Below, one piece after another: positions 8,987-16,463 of a stretch of 64,000 bases of DNA (positions within the stretch are counted from its first letter, which is position 1; every line of letters begins with the position of its first letter). This DNA comes from Adhaeribacter aerolatus. GTDB lineage: Bacteria > Bacteroidota > Bacteroidia > Cytophagales > Hymenobacteraceae. Under the pieces are notes generated by a model, which was not told the origin of the DNA, made no database searches, and was given only the letters and a program-made list of their open reading frames with translations. Position numbers and translations under genes: made by a program. The DNA is taken from the NCBI RefSeq assembly GCF_007991635.1, contig NZ_BJYS01000022.1, positions 60,323 through 124,322 of the forward strand. Direction: 5' to 3'.

Positions 8987-9408
8987 GAGCAGAAAGTTAT
9001 CTTACAATAAGAACAGGAAATTTTCGCCCTTGTTCAAAAAATGCAATAAAATATTTTAAAGAAATAACGGGCAAAGGTAATAATAAAATATTTAATCATT
9101 GTTAAACCCCAATTGCGCCTTTGCTTAAATGCCAATTCCTTTCTGTCTCCGGCACTTCCATTTTTCTACACCTGCCCTGGTTGTTTTCAGATTTTTCAGA
9201 TTTAACGCCATTATAATATATGATAAACGCTCGTTTTATAGTTTGGTTATAGATAGCGGTCGTAAATAATGCCCCGGTTGGTTTAAGCAAAATAGCCGAA
9301 TACCGGCCGGGTAAGTGAAGCCGGCGGAATAAATAGTTAAAGATTGCGGCATATTTTGCTTAATTTTGAACGATTAAACAGGAGCATTGCCTACTAAAAG
9401 CTGATATT
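8987..9408. other. divergent promoter region between dxs and scpA
   Basis: About 420 bases without a credible gene. A minus-strand TACCTTTG (9072-9079) could be the -7 element for dxs, and a plus-strand TAATTTTG (9361-9368) the -7 element for scpA; both match the Bacteroidota TAnnTTTG consensus, but neither has a well-placed TTG at -33. Confidence 0.45.
9361..9368 (+). promoter_or_regulatory. candidate -7 element for scpA
   Basis: TAATTTTG matches TAnnTTTG exactly and lies 40 bases before the GTG start of scpA. The nearest upstream TTG is only 14 bases away, shorter than usual, so the call rests on the -7 box alone. Confidence 0.4.
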
Positions 9409-10158
9409 GTGAGTTTCGAGATAAAATTACCGCTTTTTGAAGGACCTTTTGATTTGCTGCTTTTTTTTATTGAGCGCGACGAATTAGATATCCATGATAT
9501 TCCAATTTTTAAAATTACGAACGATTTCATGGCCTATATTGCCGAACTGGAGCAGCTAAATATTGAGGTAGCCAGCGAATTTATTTTAATTGCGGCCACG
9601 CTCATGCGCATTAAAGCCAAATTATTATTGCCCCGCACCGAAAAAGATGAGCAGGGAAACGAGATTGACCCGCGTAAAGAACTGGTGCAGCACCTGCTCG
9701 AATATAAAAAATACAAAAATGTTTTAGGTGATCTGGCCCGCCTGGAAGACAGAAGGCTGATGATGGAAACCCGGGGCAATATTCCGGACGAGCTGCAACT
9801 AATTGCCAAGCGAAGCAACCTCGATTACGAACTCCAGGATTTAAACCTGTATAAATTAATGCGGGTGTACGAAAAAGCCATGAACCGCTTTGAAGAAGAG
9901 CAAAACCGGCCCAAGCACACTGTTTATACGTACCCCTACACCATCGAAGACCAGAAAGGCTACATTTTAAAACGCGTAACAACCGAGCAGGAAGTAGACT
10001 TTTTACAAATTGTAGAGGCCTTTCCGGATAAAATAGGCCTTATTTTTAACTTCCTGGCCATTCTGGAAATGCTGCAATTAAATATTATCAGCATTCGGGT
10101 TAGCGATGGATTCAATAATTTCCGTATTACTCCATTTGAGGAGAACCAAGCCGCTTAA
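9409..10158 (+). CDS. scpA: segregation and condensation protein A
   Basis: 249 residues starting with GTG. ScpA is the kleisin subunit that bridges SMC dimers and works with ScpB in chromosome condensation and segregation. The N-terminal family signature is clear (FEGPFDLLLFFIERDELDIHDIPI), followed by the ATLMRIKAKLLLP helix; the C-terminal winged-helix region ends near ISIRVSDGFNNFRI. It ends directly against the ATG of the next gene, so the two are co-transcribed. No scpB is nearby. Confidence 0.95.
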   Translation: MSFEIKLPLFEGPFDLLLFFIERDELDIHDIPIFKITNDFMAYIAELEQLNIEVASEFILIAATLMRIKAKLLLPRTEKDEQGNEIDPRKELVQHLLEYKKYKNVLGDLARLEDRRLMMETRGNIPDELQLIAKRSNLDYELQDLNLYKLMRVYEKAMNRFEEEQNRPKHTVYTYPYTIEDQKGYILKRVTTEQEVDFLQIVEAFPDKIGLIFNFLAILEMLQLNIISIRVSDGFNNFRITPFEENQAA

Positions 10159-11241
10159 ATGGATCAGAACCGCAAAAAGCTTTTAGAGAATTTTTCTACC
10201 CGCCGCATTATGATACCCGTGGTAATCGGGTTATCGGTGGTGGGTTATATGTTTTACCGCGACCCGGCCGCGTCTAACCTGAGCGCCTTTTTAGATGCCA
10301 AAGTACACTGGTTAGTTATTACGGTACTCGTGTTAATTGTGCGCGATGCCGGTTACATGTACCGCATCCGGCACATTACTGAAAAGGCTTTATCGTGGCG
10401 CCAGAGCATTGATGTAATTATGCTGTGGGAATTTGCTTCCTGCGTCATGCCGTCGGTGGTGGGCGGCTCTACCGTAGCTACTTTTATTATTAACAAAGAA
10501 GGTATTCCGCTGGGCAAGTCGCTGGCCTACGTAATGGTTACGGCCATGCTCGATAATATGTATTTCCTAATAGTGGCTCCTATTGTACTGTTAGCTACCC
10601 AGGGCGCTATTTTTCCCGATGTGGAAGGGCTTAGTTTTTCGGTTAGCTCCAGCCTGGAAGTAGTATTTATTATCAGTTATGCGCTCATGGCCATTTACGC
10701 CTTTGTAATGGTATATGCCTTGTTCTTTAAGCCCCAGTCGGTAAAACGGCTGTTGCTGCGCATTACCTCTATGCCGTTTTTACGCCGCTGGCGGCAATCA
10801 GCGTTTAAACACGGCAACGAACTGGTATGGGCCTCGCGGCAAATAAAAGGCAAACCGTGGCGCTACTGGTTTCACGCGGCGGTGTCTACGGCCTTCGTCT
10901 GGACAGCCCGCTATTATGTGGTAAGCTGCATTATTGCGGCCTTTATTCCGCTTTCGTTTAACGAGCACCTGCTTATTTTTGCCCGTAATTTTGTCTGGAA
11001 AGTGGTTTTATTAGTAGCCGTTACACCCGGCGGGGCGGGTATTGTAGAGGCAACTTTTAAGGTTTTCTTCCAGGATTTTATTGGCCCATCGCTGCTGGTG
11101 TTAATTCTGTTGTTCTACCGCATTGTTACTTATTATTTGTACCTGGTGCTGGGTTCTATCTTCCTGCCCCGCTGGATTGCCCGGGTATTCAGGGGTAAAA
11201 AAGAAGAAGATGTAGAAAAAGTGAGCACCCTCCAAAGCTAA
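10159..11241 (+). CDS. lysylphosphatidylglycerol synthase TM region / flippase-like membrane protein
   Basis: 360 residues with about seven or eight hydrophobic helices, of the UPF0104 / LPG-synthase-TM (YbhN-like) family. Features typical of the family are the early SVVGGSTVATFIINKEG segment and the late TPGGAGIVEATF segment. It has no catalytic aminoacyl-transfer domain, so a lipid or lipid-linked flippase-type role is more likely than lysyl-PG synthesis; this is inference. It starts on the base after the scpA stop codon. A bidirectional terminator follows. Confidence 0.87.
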   Translation: MDQNRKKLLENFSTRRIMIPVVIGLSVVGYMFYRDPAASNLSAFLDAKVHWLVITVLVLIVRDAGYMYRIRHITEKALSWRQSIDVIMLWEFASCVMPSVVGGSTVATFIINKEGIPLGKSLAYVMVTAMLDNMYFLIVAPIVLLATQGAIFPDVEGLSFSVSSSLEVVFIISYALMAIYAFVMVYALFFKPQSVKRLLLRITSMPFLRRWRQSAFKHGNELVWASRQIKGKPWRYWFHAAVSTAFVWTARYYVVSCIIAAFIPLSFNEHLLIFARNFVWKVVLLVAVTPGGAGIVEATFKVFFQDFIGPSLLVLILLFYRIVTYYLYLVLGSIFLPRWIARVFRGKKEEDVEKVSTLQS

Positions 11242-11288
11242 GTTGGGTTAGCGCTTTCCTGCCTAAGCAGGCTTTACACACAACCATA

Positions 11289-11331
11289 AACAAGAGAGCC
11301 CGCCGGTGTTAAACCAGCAGGCTCTCTTGTT
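11289..11331. terminator. bidirectional terminator between convergent genes
   Basis: 12-bp stem (11289-11300 with 11320-11331), with a further inner stem containing one mismatch. It lies between the ends of the flippase-like gene and ndk, with A/T-rich flanks on both sides. Confidence 0.75.
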
Positions 11332-11357
11332 ATAACTTCTTAAACGTTTCGCTGTGC

Positions 11358-11777
11358 TTAGAAACGCTCGTCTTCCCCAAAGAAGAAGTCGCCTTCAATC
11401 TGCGCATTCTCGTCAGAGTCGGAACCGTGTACCGCATTGGCCTCTACCGATTTGGCATATTTTTTCCGGATGGTACCTTCTTCGGCCTGGGCTGGGTTGG
11501 TAGCCCCAATTAGTTTACGGAAATCAGCTACAGCATTTTCTTTTTCCAGAATCATAGCCACAATCGGGCCGGAACTCATGTAGCGCACTAAATCGTTGTA
11601 AAACGGACGCTCTTTATGTACTTCGTAGAATTTACCGGCTCTTTCGGGCGTCAGGCGTGTTTTTTTCAGGGCTACTACCCGGAAACCACCTTCTTCCATC
11701 ATTTGAATAATGCCGCCAATGTGGTTGTCCTGCACGGCATCGGGCTTTATCATGGTAAATGTTTTGTTCTCAGCCAT
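11358..11777 (-). CDS. ndk: nucleoside diphosphate kinase
   Basis: 139 residues, the usual length. It transfers the gamma phosphate between nucleoside triphosphates and diphosphates through a phosphohistidine. The catalytic His117 lies in [15 protein letters not shown] near the N-terminus and [17 protein letters not shown] before the active site are conserved. Cytoplasmic. The upstream 340 bases hold two CAAAAGTA sequences, each of which reads TACTTTTG on the minus strand; the nearer (11872-11879) is 95 bases before the ATG and could be its -7 element. Confidence 0.97.
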   Translation of the reverse strand: MAENKTFTMIKPDAVQDNHIGGIIQMMEEGGFRVVALKKTRLTPERAGKFYEVHKERPFYNDLVRYMSSGPIVAMILEKENAVADFRKLIGATNPAQAEEGTIRKKYAKSVEANAVHGSDSDENAQIEGDFFFGEDERF

Positions 11778-12115
11778 CTTTTAATGCTTCTATTGTTTAG
11801 ATTTAAATTTATTTAAGTTTTCTTATTTATTAAACTACTACGTATCAGCAATATATACTATTTAAAGAAACCAAAAGTAGTTATTCAAAAATTACAACTG
11901 CTAAGGGTTTCTGCTAAAAAGCTAAGCCTGTGTACGGTAAATAGCGGTGCAAAAGTAATATTCTTTTAATAATATACCGCTGCCCGAAGAAAATTGTAAG
12001 CCACTGGTCCGGCGTAGCAAAAACCATAAGTGAATTATTTTTTTGTTTTAGAAGTTTATAATGCAGAATTTTGTGTCTTGTTCCTGATATAAAACAGGCA
12101 CTTTTTAAGCGAAAA
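11778..12115. other. divergent promoter region between ndk and nrnA
   Basis: About 340 AT-rich bases without a gene. Two minus-strand TACTTTTG elements (11872-11879 and 11950-11957) fit TAnnTTTG. An imperfect 14-base direct repeat begins at 12061 and recurs at 12116, the latter being the nrnA start codon itself. Confidence 0.45.
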
Positions 12116-13129
12116 ATGCAGAATATTGTTGCTCTAACCGAGCTACTTAAGAATCCGAAACAGATCCTGATTACCACGCATCACAAACCCGATGCCGATG
12201 CTTTAGGTTCTTCCCTTGGTTTAGCTGGCTATCTGAAAAAGAAAGGACACCAGGTAACCGTTATTACCCCCTCCGATTATCCGGATTTTCTGAATTGGAT
12301 GACCGGCAACGAAGATGTGATTATCTACTCGCCGGGAAGTGATGCTTTGGTGCAGAAAATTATTAACCAGGTAGATGTTATTTTTTGCCTCGATTTTTCG
12401 GCCCTGAGCCGCATCAACGAAATGGGCGAGTATATCCGCCAGGCCCAAGCTACCAAAGTACTCATCGACCACCACCTGCAGCCCGAAGATTTTGCCGATA
12501 TTTCTTTTTCGGATACCTCGGCAGCCGCTACGGCCGAGCTGGTGTTTGAGGTAATCCGGGCGATGGGTGACCAGGATTTGATTGACGTTAAAATTGGTGA
12601 GTGTTTATACGCCGGCATTATGACCGACACCGGCTCTTTCCGGCACCCCAGCACCTCGCGCAACGTGCACCTGATTATAGCGGAACTGCTTCATATTGGG
12701 GTAAATACCTCTAATATTCACCGCCTGATATACGATAGCCACACCGAATCGCGTTTACGGTTTTTAGGTTACGTGCTGAAAGATAAACTGACAGTACTAC
12801 GGGAATTCCGGACGGCGTACATTGCTATTTCGGCCGATGAACTGAAAGAATACGATTCTAAAACGGGCGATACGGAGGGTCTGGTAAATTTTGCCTTATC
12901 GATGGAAGGGGTAGTTTTTGCCGCGGTTATTATTGACCGCGTTAATGCGGTAAAAATATCTTTCCGGTCGGTGGGTAATTTCTCGGTGAACGATTTTGCC
13001 CGACAGCATTTTGATGGCGGCGGCCACCGCAATGCCGCCGGTGGTATTTCTTACCTGCCCTTAGACGAAACCGTGCGGAAATTTGTTAGTCTGCTGCCGG
13101 AACACAAAAACCAACTTTTAGAAAACTAA
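12116..13129 (+). CDS. nrnA: bifunctional oligoribonuclease / pAp phosphatase, DHH family
   Basis: 337 residues from the ATG at 12116; an upstream in-frame TTG at 12071 would add 15 residues that look non-native. NrnA degrades nanoRNA and dephosphorylates 3'-phosphoadenosine 5'-phosphate. DHH-domain motifs are seen: THHKPDADALGS, a CLDFS aspartate, IDHH, and MTDTGSFRH. The DHHA1 domain ends with GGGHRNAAGG. It heads a tight run: the first FKBP gene begins 19 bases after its stop. Confidence 0.93.
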   Translation: MQNIVALTELLKNPKQILITTHHKPDADALGSSLGLAGYLKKKGHQVTVITPSDYPDFLNWMTGNEDVIIYSPGSDALVQKIINQVDVIFCLDFSALSRINEMGEYIRQAQATKVLIDHHLQPEDFADISFSDTSAAATAELVFEVIRAMGDQDLIDVKIGECLYAGIMTDTGSFRHPSTSRNVHLIIAELLHIGVNTSNIHRLIYDSHTESRLRFLGYVLKDKLTVLREFRTAYIAISADELKEYDSKTGDTEGLVNFALSMEGVVFAAVIIDRVNAVKISFRSVGNFSVNDFARQHFDGGGHRNAAGGISYLPLDETVRKFVSLLPEHKNQLLEN

Positions 13130-13148
13130 TAACTAATAATAAAACCCA

Positions 13149-14111
13149 ATGTTAACAAAAACTAAATTTTTATTGCCGGTTCTGGCTGGCTTGTTCGCTT
13201 TCCAGGCTTGCGATAAAGGCGGTAGCTTTAAAAAATCGGAAAGTGGCTTAGAATACAAGCTATTTTCGCAAACCAAAGATGGTAAATACGAGGCCAAAGA
13301 GTTTCCTAGTTTAAAAGACTCTACCAAACTGAACAAAGAAGGCCAGATTGTGCGCCTGCACATGAAATACATTACCGCTAAAGATTCGGTATTGCTCGAT
13401 TCCCGTCAGAAAGGTATGCCTTTCTGGATTCCGGTAATGAAGCCGTCTTTTAAAGGCGGTTTAGAAGAAGCATTTGCCGCTCTTACGCCCGGCGATAGCG
13501 GTGTTTTTAAAGTTAATGCCGATTCGCTTTTTGCCAAAACTTTCCAGCAACCATTGCCTAAATTCATCGAAAAAGGCTCTACCCTGACTTTCTTTATTAA
13601 ATCGGAGAAAGTAATGGACCAGCAGGAAGCCATGATGGATCAGCAAACGGCCATGATGTCTTTTATGGAAAAACAGAATAAAAGCGACGATGCGGTTATT
13701 CAAAAATATATAAAAGAGAAGGGCTTGCAACCTCAGAAGACGAATTCGGGTCTATACTACGTTGTAACCCAGGAAGGCAATGGCACCAAGGCTGAGCCGG
13801 GCAAACTGGTAGCGGTAAATTATACCGGCACTACCCTCGACGGAAAAGAATTTGACTCCTCTAAAAAGAATGGTAAGCCAATTGAATTCCCGTTAGGTCA
13901 GGGCGCGGTTATCCGGGGCTGGGACGAAGGTATTGCTTTGTTAAAAGAAGGTGGCAAAGCTACTTTTCTGATTCCGTCTACCATGGCTTACGGCCCACAG
14001 GAAAGTCCAGGCATTCCGGCTAATTCCGTATTGCGTTTCGATGTAGAATTAGTAGACGTGAAGGATATGCCGGCTCAGCAGGCGCCGCAATTCCCGGTAC
14101 AGCCGCAATAA
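13149..14111 (+). CDS. FKBP-type peptidyl-prolyl isomerase lipoprotein, two-domain
   Basis: 320 residues with a lipoprotein signal ending at Cys21. Residues about 28-155 look like a degenerate first FKBP-like domain; a Met/Gln-rich helical linker (about 155-190) follows; residues about 200-308 are a well-conserved FKBP domain with VNYTGTTLDGKEFDSS, the GWDEGIALL segment and STMAYG. It should catalyse proline isomerisation of envelope proteins. It resembles the gliding-associated lipoprotein GldI, but it lacks supporting gliding genes here. First of four consecutive FKBP genes, separated from each other by 7-17 bases. Confidence 0.92.
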   Translation: MLTKTKFLLPVLAGLFAFQACDKGGSFKKSESGLEYKLFSQTKDGKYEAKEFPSLKDSTKLNKEGQIVRLHMKYITAKDSVLLDSRQKGMPFWIPVMKPSFKGGLEEAFAALTPGDSGVFKVNADSLFAKTFQQPLPKFIEKGSTLTFFIKSEKVMDQQEAMMDQQTAMMSFMEKQNKSDDAVIQKYIKEKGLQPQKTNSGLYYVVTQEGNGTKAEPGKLVAVNYTGTTLDGKEFDSSKKNGKPIEFPLGQGAVIRGWDEGIALLKEGGKATFLIPSTMAYGPQESPGIPANSVLRFDVELVDVKDMPAQQAPQFPVQPQ

Positions 14112-14128
14112 ATTTTATATAATAAACG

Positions 14129-14692
14129 ATGCTCAACTTAACTAAAACTAAAATCTACCGCGGCAGCACCTTGTTTTTAACAGGGTTGCTGCTGGCCTTT
14201 TCTTCTTTTTTTCTTTCAGGTTGTCTGGAAGGAGACAGTAACGTTGATGAACTGGGGCAAGAGGCGTTGGAAGCTTATAATAAACAACTGGCAATTGACA
14301 CGCTAGCGATAAAACAGCACCTGGCCGACAATAGTATTACCAATGCCAAAAGTACAAAATCCGGCGTATTCTATGTAGAACAAAACGTAGGTACCGGCGT
14401 GCAGGCCCAGGCAGGTCATGTGGTAAAAACAGATTACAAGCTGCTAAATTTAGCCGGCGATGTGCTGGATACATCCTATGGCAAAACGCCCTACCAATTT
14501 CAGATTACCGGCAGAACCGGTCCCGGAAACCCGATATTGGGTTATCAGATTGCCACTACGCTTTTGAAAGTGGGCGGTAAAAGCACCTTCTACCTACCTT
14601 CTGGCCTGGCTTACGGCACCACCGGCAGCCCGCCTAAGATTGCGCCCAATACTATCCTGATATTTGAAATTGAATTACTCGAAGCGAGGTAA
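14129..14692 (+). CDS. FKBP-type peptidyl-prolyl isomerase lipoprotein
   Basis: 187 residues; an LSGC lipobox puts the lipid-anchored Cys at 32. A short helical stalk precedes one FKBP domain (about residues 70-186) with SGVFYVEQNVGTG, the GYQIATTLLKVGGKSTFYLPSGLAYG core and a terminal FEIELLE strand. Some active-site aromatics differ from the neighbour upstream (KTDYKLLNLAG replaces VNYTGTTLDG), so catalytic strength is uncertain. Second of the four-gene FKBP run, 17 bases after the first. Confidence 0.9.
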   Translation: MLNLTKTKIYRGSTLFLTGLLLAFSSFFLSGCLEGDSNVDELGQEALEAYNKQLAIDTLAIKQHLADNSITNAKSTKSGVFYVEQNVGTGVQAQAGHVVKTDYKLLNLAGDVLDTSYGKTPYQFQITGRTGPGNPILGYQIATTLLKVGGKSTFYLPSGLAYGTTGSPPKIAPNTILIFEIELLEAR

Positions 14693-14701
14693 AAGTTTTT
14701 T

Positions 14702-15187
14702 ATGAACGGTATCAAATATTTTCTCTTTCTGTTGGTGTTCGGCGTATTGCTCTCGTCGTGCAAAGACGAGTATGCCGAACGGATAGAACGGCAGAAAGAA
14801 CAGGACGAAGCTTCTATTCAGGAATATTTAACTGAAAACAAAATCCAGAATGCGCAGAAGCAGCCCTCCGGTATTTATTACATACCGCAAACGCCCGGTA
14901 CGGGCGCCCAGGTACAAAAAGGCAGCACCATTAAAATTCACTACATTGGTCGGTACCTGAACGGGCAGAAAATACAATCTACCTATGACAGTGGCCAACC
15001 CTTAACGGTGGTGGCTAACCCGGGCCGCAACAACGGCTTAACCGAGGGCTTAAACGAAGGATTACTCCTTTTGAAAGAAGGAGAGAAAGCGACGATTATT
15101 GTTCCTTCGATGTTAGGTTCGGTTAGCTATTACGGCCAATATGGTTATGTAATGGTGTACGAAATAACGGTATTGGAAGTAAAATAA
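14702..15187 (+). CDS. FKBP-type peptidyl-prolyl isomerase lipoprotein, divergent
   Basis: 161 residues with an LSSC lipobox (Cys20). A charged helix (residues 22-45) leads into an FKBP domain with SGIYYIPQTPGTG, IKIHYIGRYLNG and GLNEGLLLLKEGEKATIIVPS. The usual FDSS aspartate and the AYG motif are missing or changed, so it may act as a chaperone or binding protein rather than a strong isomerase. It starts 9 bases after the second FKBP gene. Confidence 0.88.
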   Translation: MNGIKYFLFLLVFGVLLSSCKDEYAERIERQKEQDEASIQEYLTENKIQNAQKQPSGIYYIPQTPGTGAQVQKGSTIKIHYIGRYLNGQKIQSTYDSGQPLTVVANPGRNNGLTEGLNEGLLLLKEGEKATIIVPSMLGSVSYYGQYGYVMVYEITVLEVK

Positions 15188-15194
15188 GGAAGGC

Positions 15195-15623
15195 ATGGCC
15201 AAGTGGATTGGGAATATTTTTTTCTGCCTGTGGCTAGCCCTGAGTGCTGCTTATGCCCAAACCGATACGACTGTAACGGCTTCGGGTATTAAATACGTAA
15301 TATTGCAGCAAGGTACCGGTGCTAAACCAACCAAAAATGCCCAGGTAAGGGTAAACTTTACCGGTAAATTCAAAGACGGTCATATTTTTGATACATCGGC
15401 GCTCGATAAAAAACCCCTTAAAGTACGCCTGGGTCGTGGCGAAATAATACCGGCTTGGGAAGAAATATTGTCGCTGATGCAAACCGGCACTAAACTGATA
15501 ATGGTTGTACCTGCCCAACTGGGCTACGGCGATAAAGGCCTGCTTTCGGATGAAGATGGTTATACCGTACCGCCGGGTTCTGATCTTATTTTTGAGATAG
15601 AACTGGTAGATATAAAGAAATAA
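15195..15623 (+). CDS. FKBP-type peptidyl-prolyl isomerase, secreted
   Basis: 142 residues with a Sec signal ending in AYAQ (about residue 22) and no lipobox cysteine, so it should be soluble in the periplasm, unlike the three lipoproteins before it. The single FKBP domain is near canonical: VNFTGKFKDGHIFDTS, the PAWEEIL helix, QLGYG, and a terminal IFEIELVDI strand. It closes the four-gene FKBP run, 7 bases after the third gene, and a very strong terminator follows. Confidence 0.92.
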   Translation: MAKWIGNIFFCLWLALSAAYAQTDTTVTASGIKYVILQQGTGAKPTKNAQVRVNFTGKFKDGHIFDTSALDKKPLKVRLGRGEIIPAWEEILSLMQTGTKLIMVVPAQLGYGDKGLLSDEDGYTVPPGSDLIFEIELVDIKK

Positions 15624-15627
15624 AGTC

Positions 15628-15678
15628 CCGAATAACAAAAGAGCCTCCTGGTATAAAGGAGGCTCTTTTGTTATTCGG
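15628..15678. terminator. strong bidirectional terminator overlapping the recO 3' end
   Basis: 21-bp perfect stem (15628-15648 with 15658-15678) and a 9-base loop; T-runs exist on both strands. The right arm includes the recO stop codon and its last two codons, so one hairpin serves both convergent transcripts. Confidence 0.88.
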
Positions 15679-16384
15679 CCAATACCTCCGACAACACATT
15701 TAAAGAACGGATTTCGCCGAGCTTTTCTACGTGCAACTGGTAATATTTAATTAAGATGTGCAGCAATTCCCGCCGCACTTTACCATTCAGGTTTTGTACC
15801 TGCTCCGGCTGGTGCAGCAAATTGTCGAAATGCGCCTCAAACAACTGAAAATGCAGAATGCCGGGGCGGCCGTTAATAAATTGCTGACTACCGGCAAAGG
15901 CTACCTGTGAGGTGATGTCGGCACCGGAAGTGGGCCCGAAGCCTAAAAAAAAGGAAAGCTGCAGCAAAAATATCAAGTGAAAATTCTCGAAGCCTTCTGT
16001 TTGCTGATCAAAATATACCATGGCCTGGTAAATGTAATCGAACAAAGGCCGGTTTTCTTCTTCTTCTTTTATCGTATACGAAACCACTTCCGATAAAAAC
16101 AATAACATACTGCTCTTTCGAATATCAAAAGGAATAGACATATACGGGTAGCTGCATTTGTATTCGGAAATCCGGGTAATGCCGCCTTTAGCCGACGTGT
16201 ACACCACCATATCCAGCAACGTAAATGGCTGAAATAACGCAATGCGGGGCGTAGTGGATTTTTGCCGGACACTATTTACAATATAGGTTTGCAAACCCAG
16301 TTCTTCGGTATAAACCCGGGCAATAATAGAGGTTTCCCGGTATTTAATAAAGCTTAAAACAATGCCTCGGGTTTTAACTAACAT
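15671..16384 (-). CDS. recO: DNA repair protein RecO
   Basis: 237 residues. RecO works with RecR (and RecF) to load RecA onto SSB-coated single-stranded DNA. The N-terminal OB-fold start is clear (MLVKTRGIVLSFIKYRETSIIARVYTEELG, of which only the first residues are quoted as signature: TRGIVL and YRETSIIARVYTEELG). The C-terminal helical domain follows. The zinc-binding cysteines of some RecO proteins are absent, as is common in Bacteroidota. It lies 79 bases downstream of porZ on the same strand, so the pair may share a transcript. Confidence 0.93.
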   Translation of the reverse strand: MLVKTRGIVLSFIKYRETSIIARVYTEELGLQTYIVNSVRQKSTTPRIALFQPFTLLDMVVYTSAKGGITRISEYKCSYPYMSIPFDIRKSSMLLFLSEVVSYTIKEEEENRPLFDYIYQAMVYFDQQTEGFENFHLIFLLQLSFFLGFGPTSGADITSQVAFAGSQQFINGRPGILHFQLFEAHFDNLLHQPEQVQNLNGKVRRELLHILIKYYQLHVEKLGEIRSLNVLSEVLAE

Positions 16385-16463
16385 AAAGCGATAATTGGTT
16401 TGCAGGTATTGATTAAAGATTTAACGTTACCGGCAAAAGAAAGATATTTTTGCCCGTTCCAGT

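Noticed and set aside
9102..9290. 62-codon frame on the minus strand upstream of dxs
   Set aside because: No recognisable composition or motif, and it overlaps the likely dxs promoter.
13149..14111. Naming the first FKBP lipoprotein gldI
   Set aside because: Similarity is at family level only and no other gliding genes are near, so the symbol is not supported.
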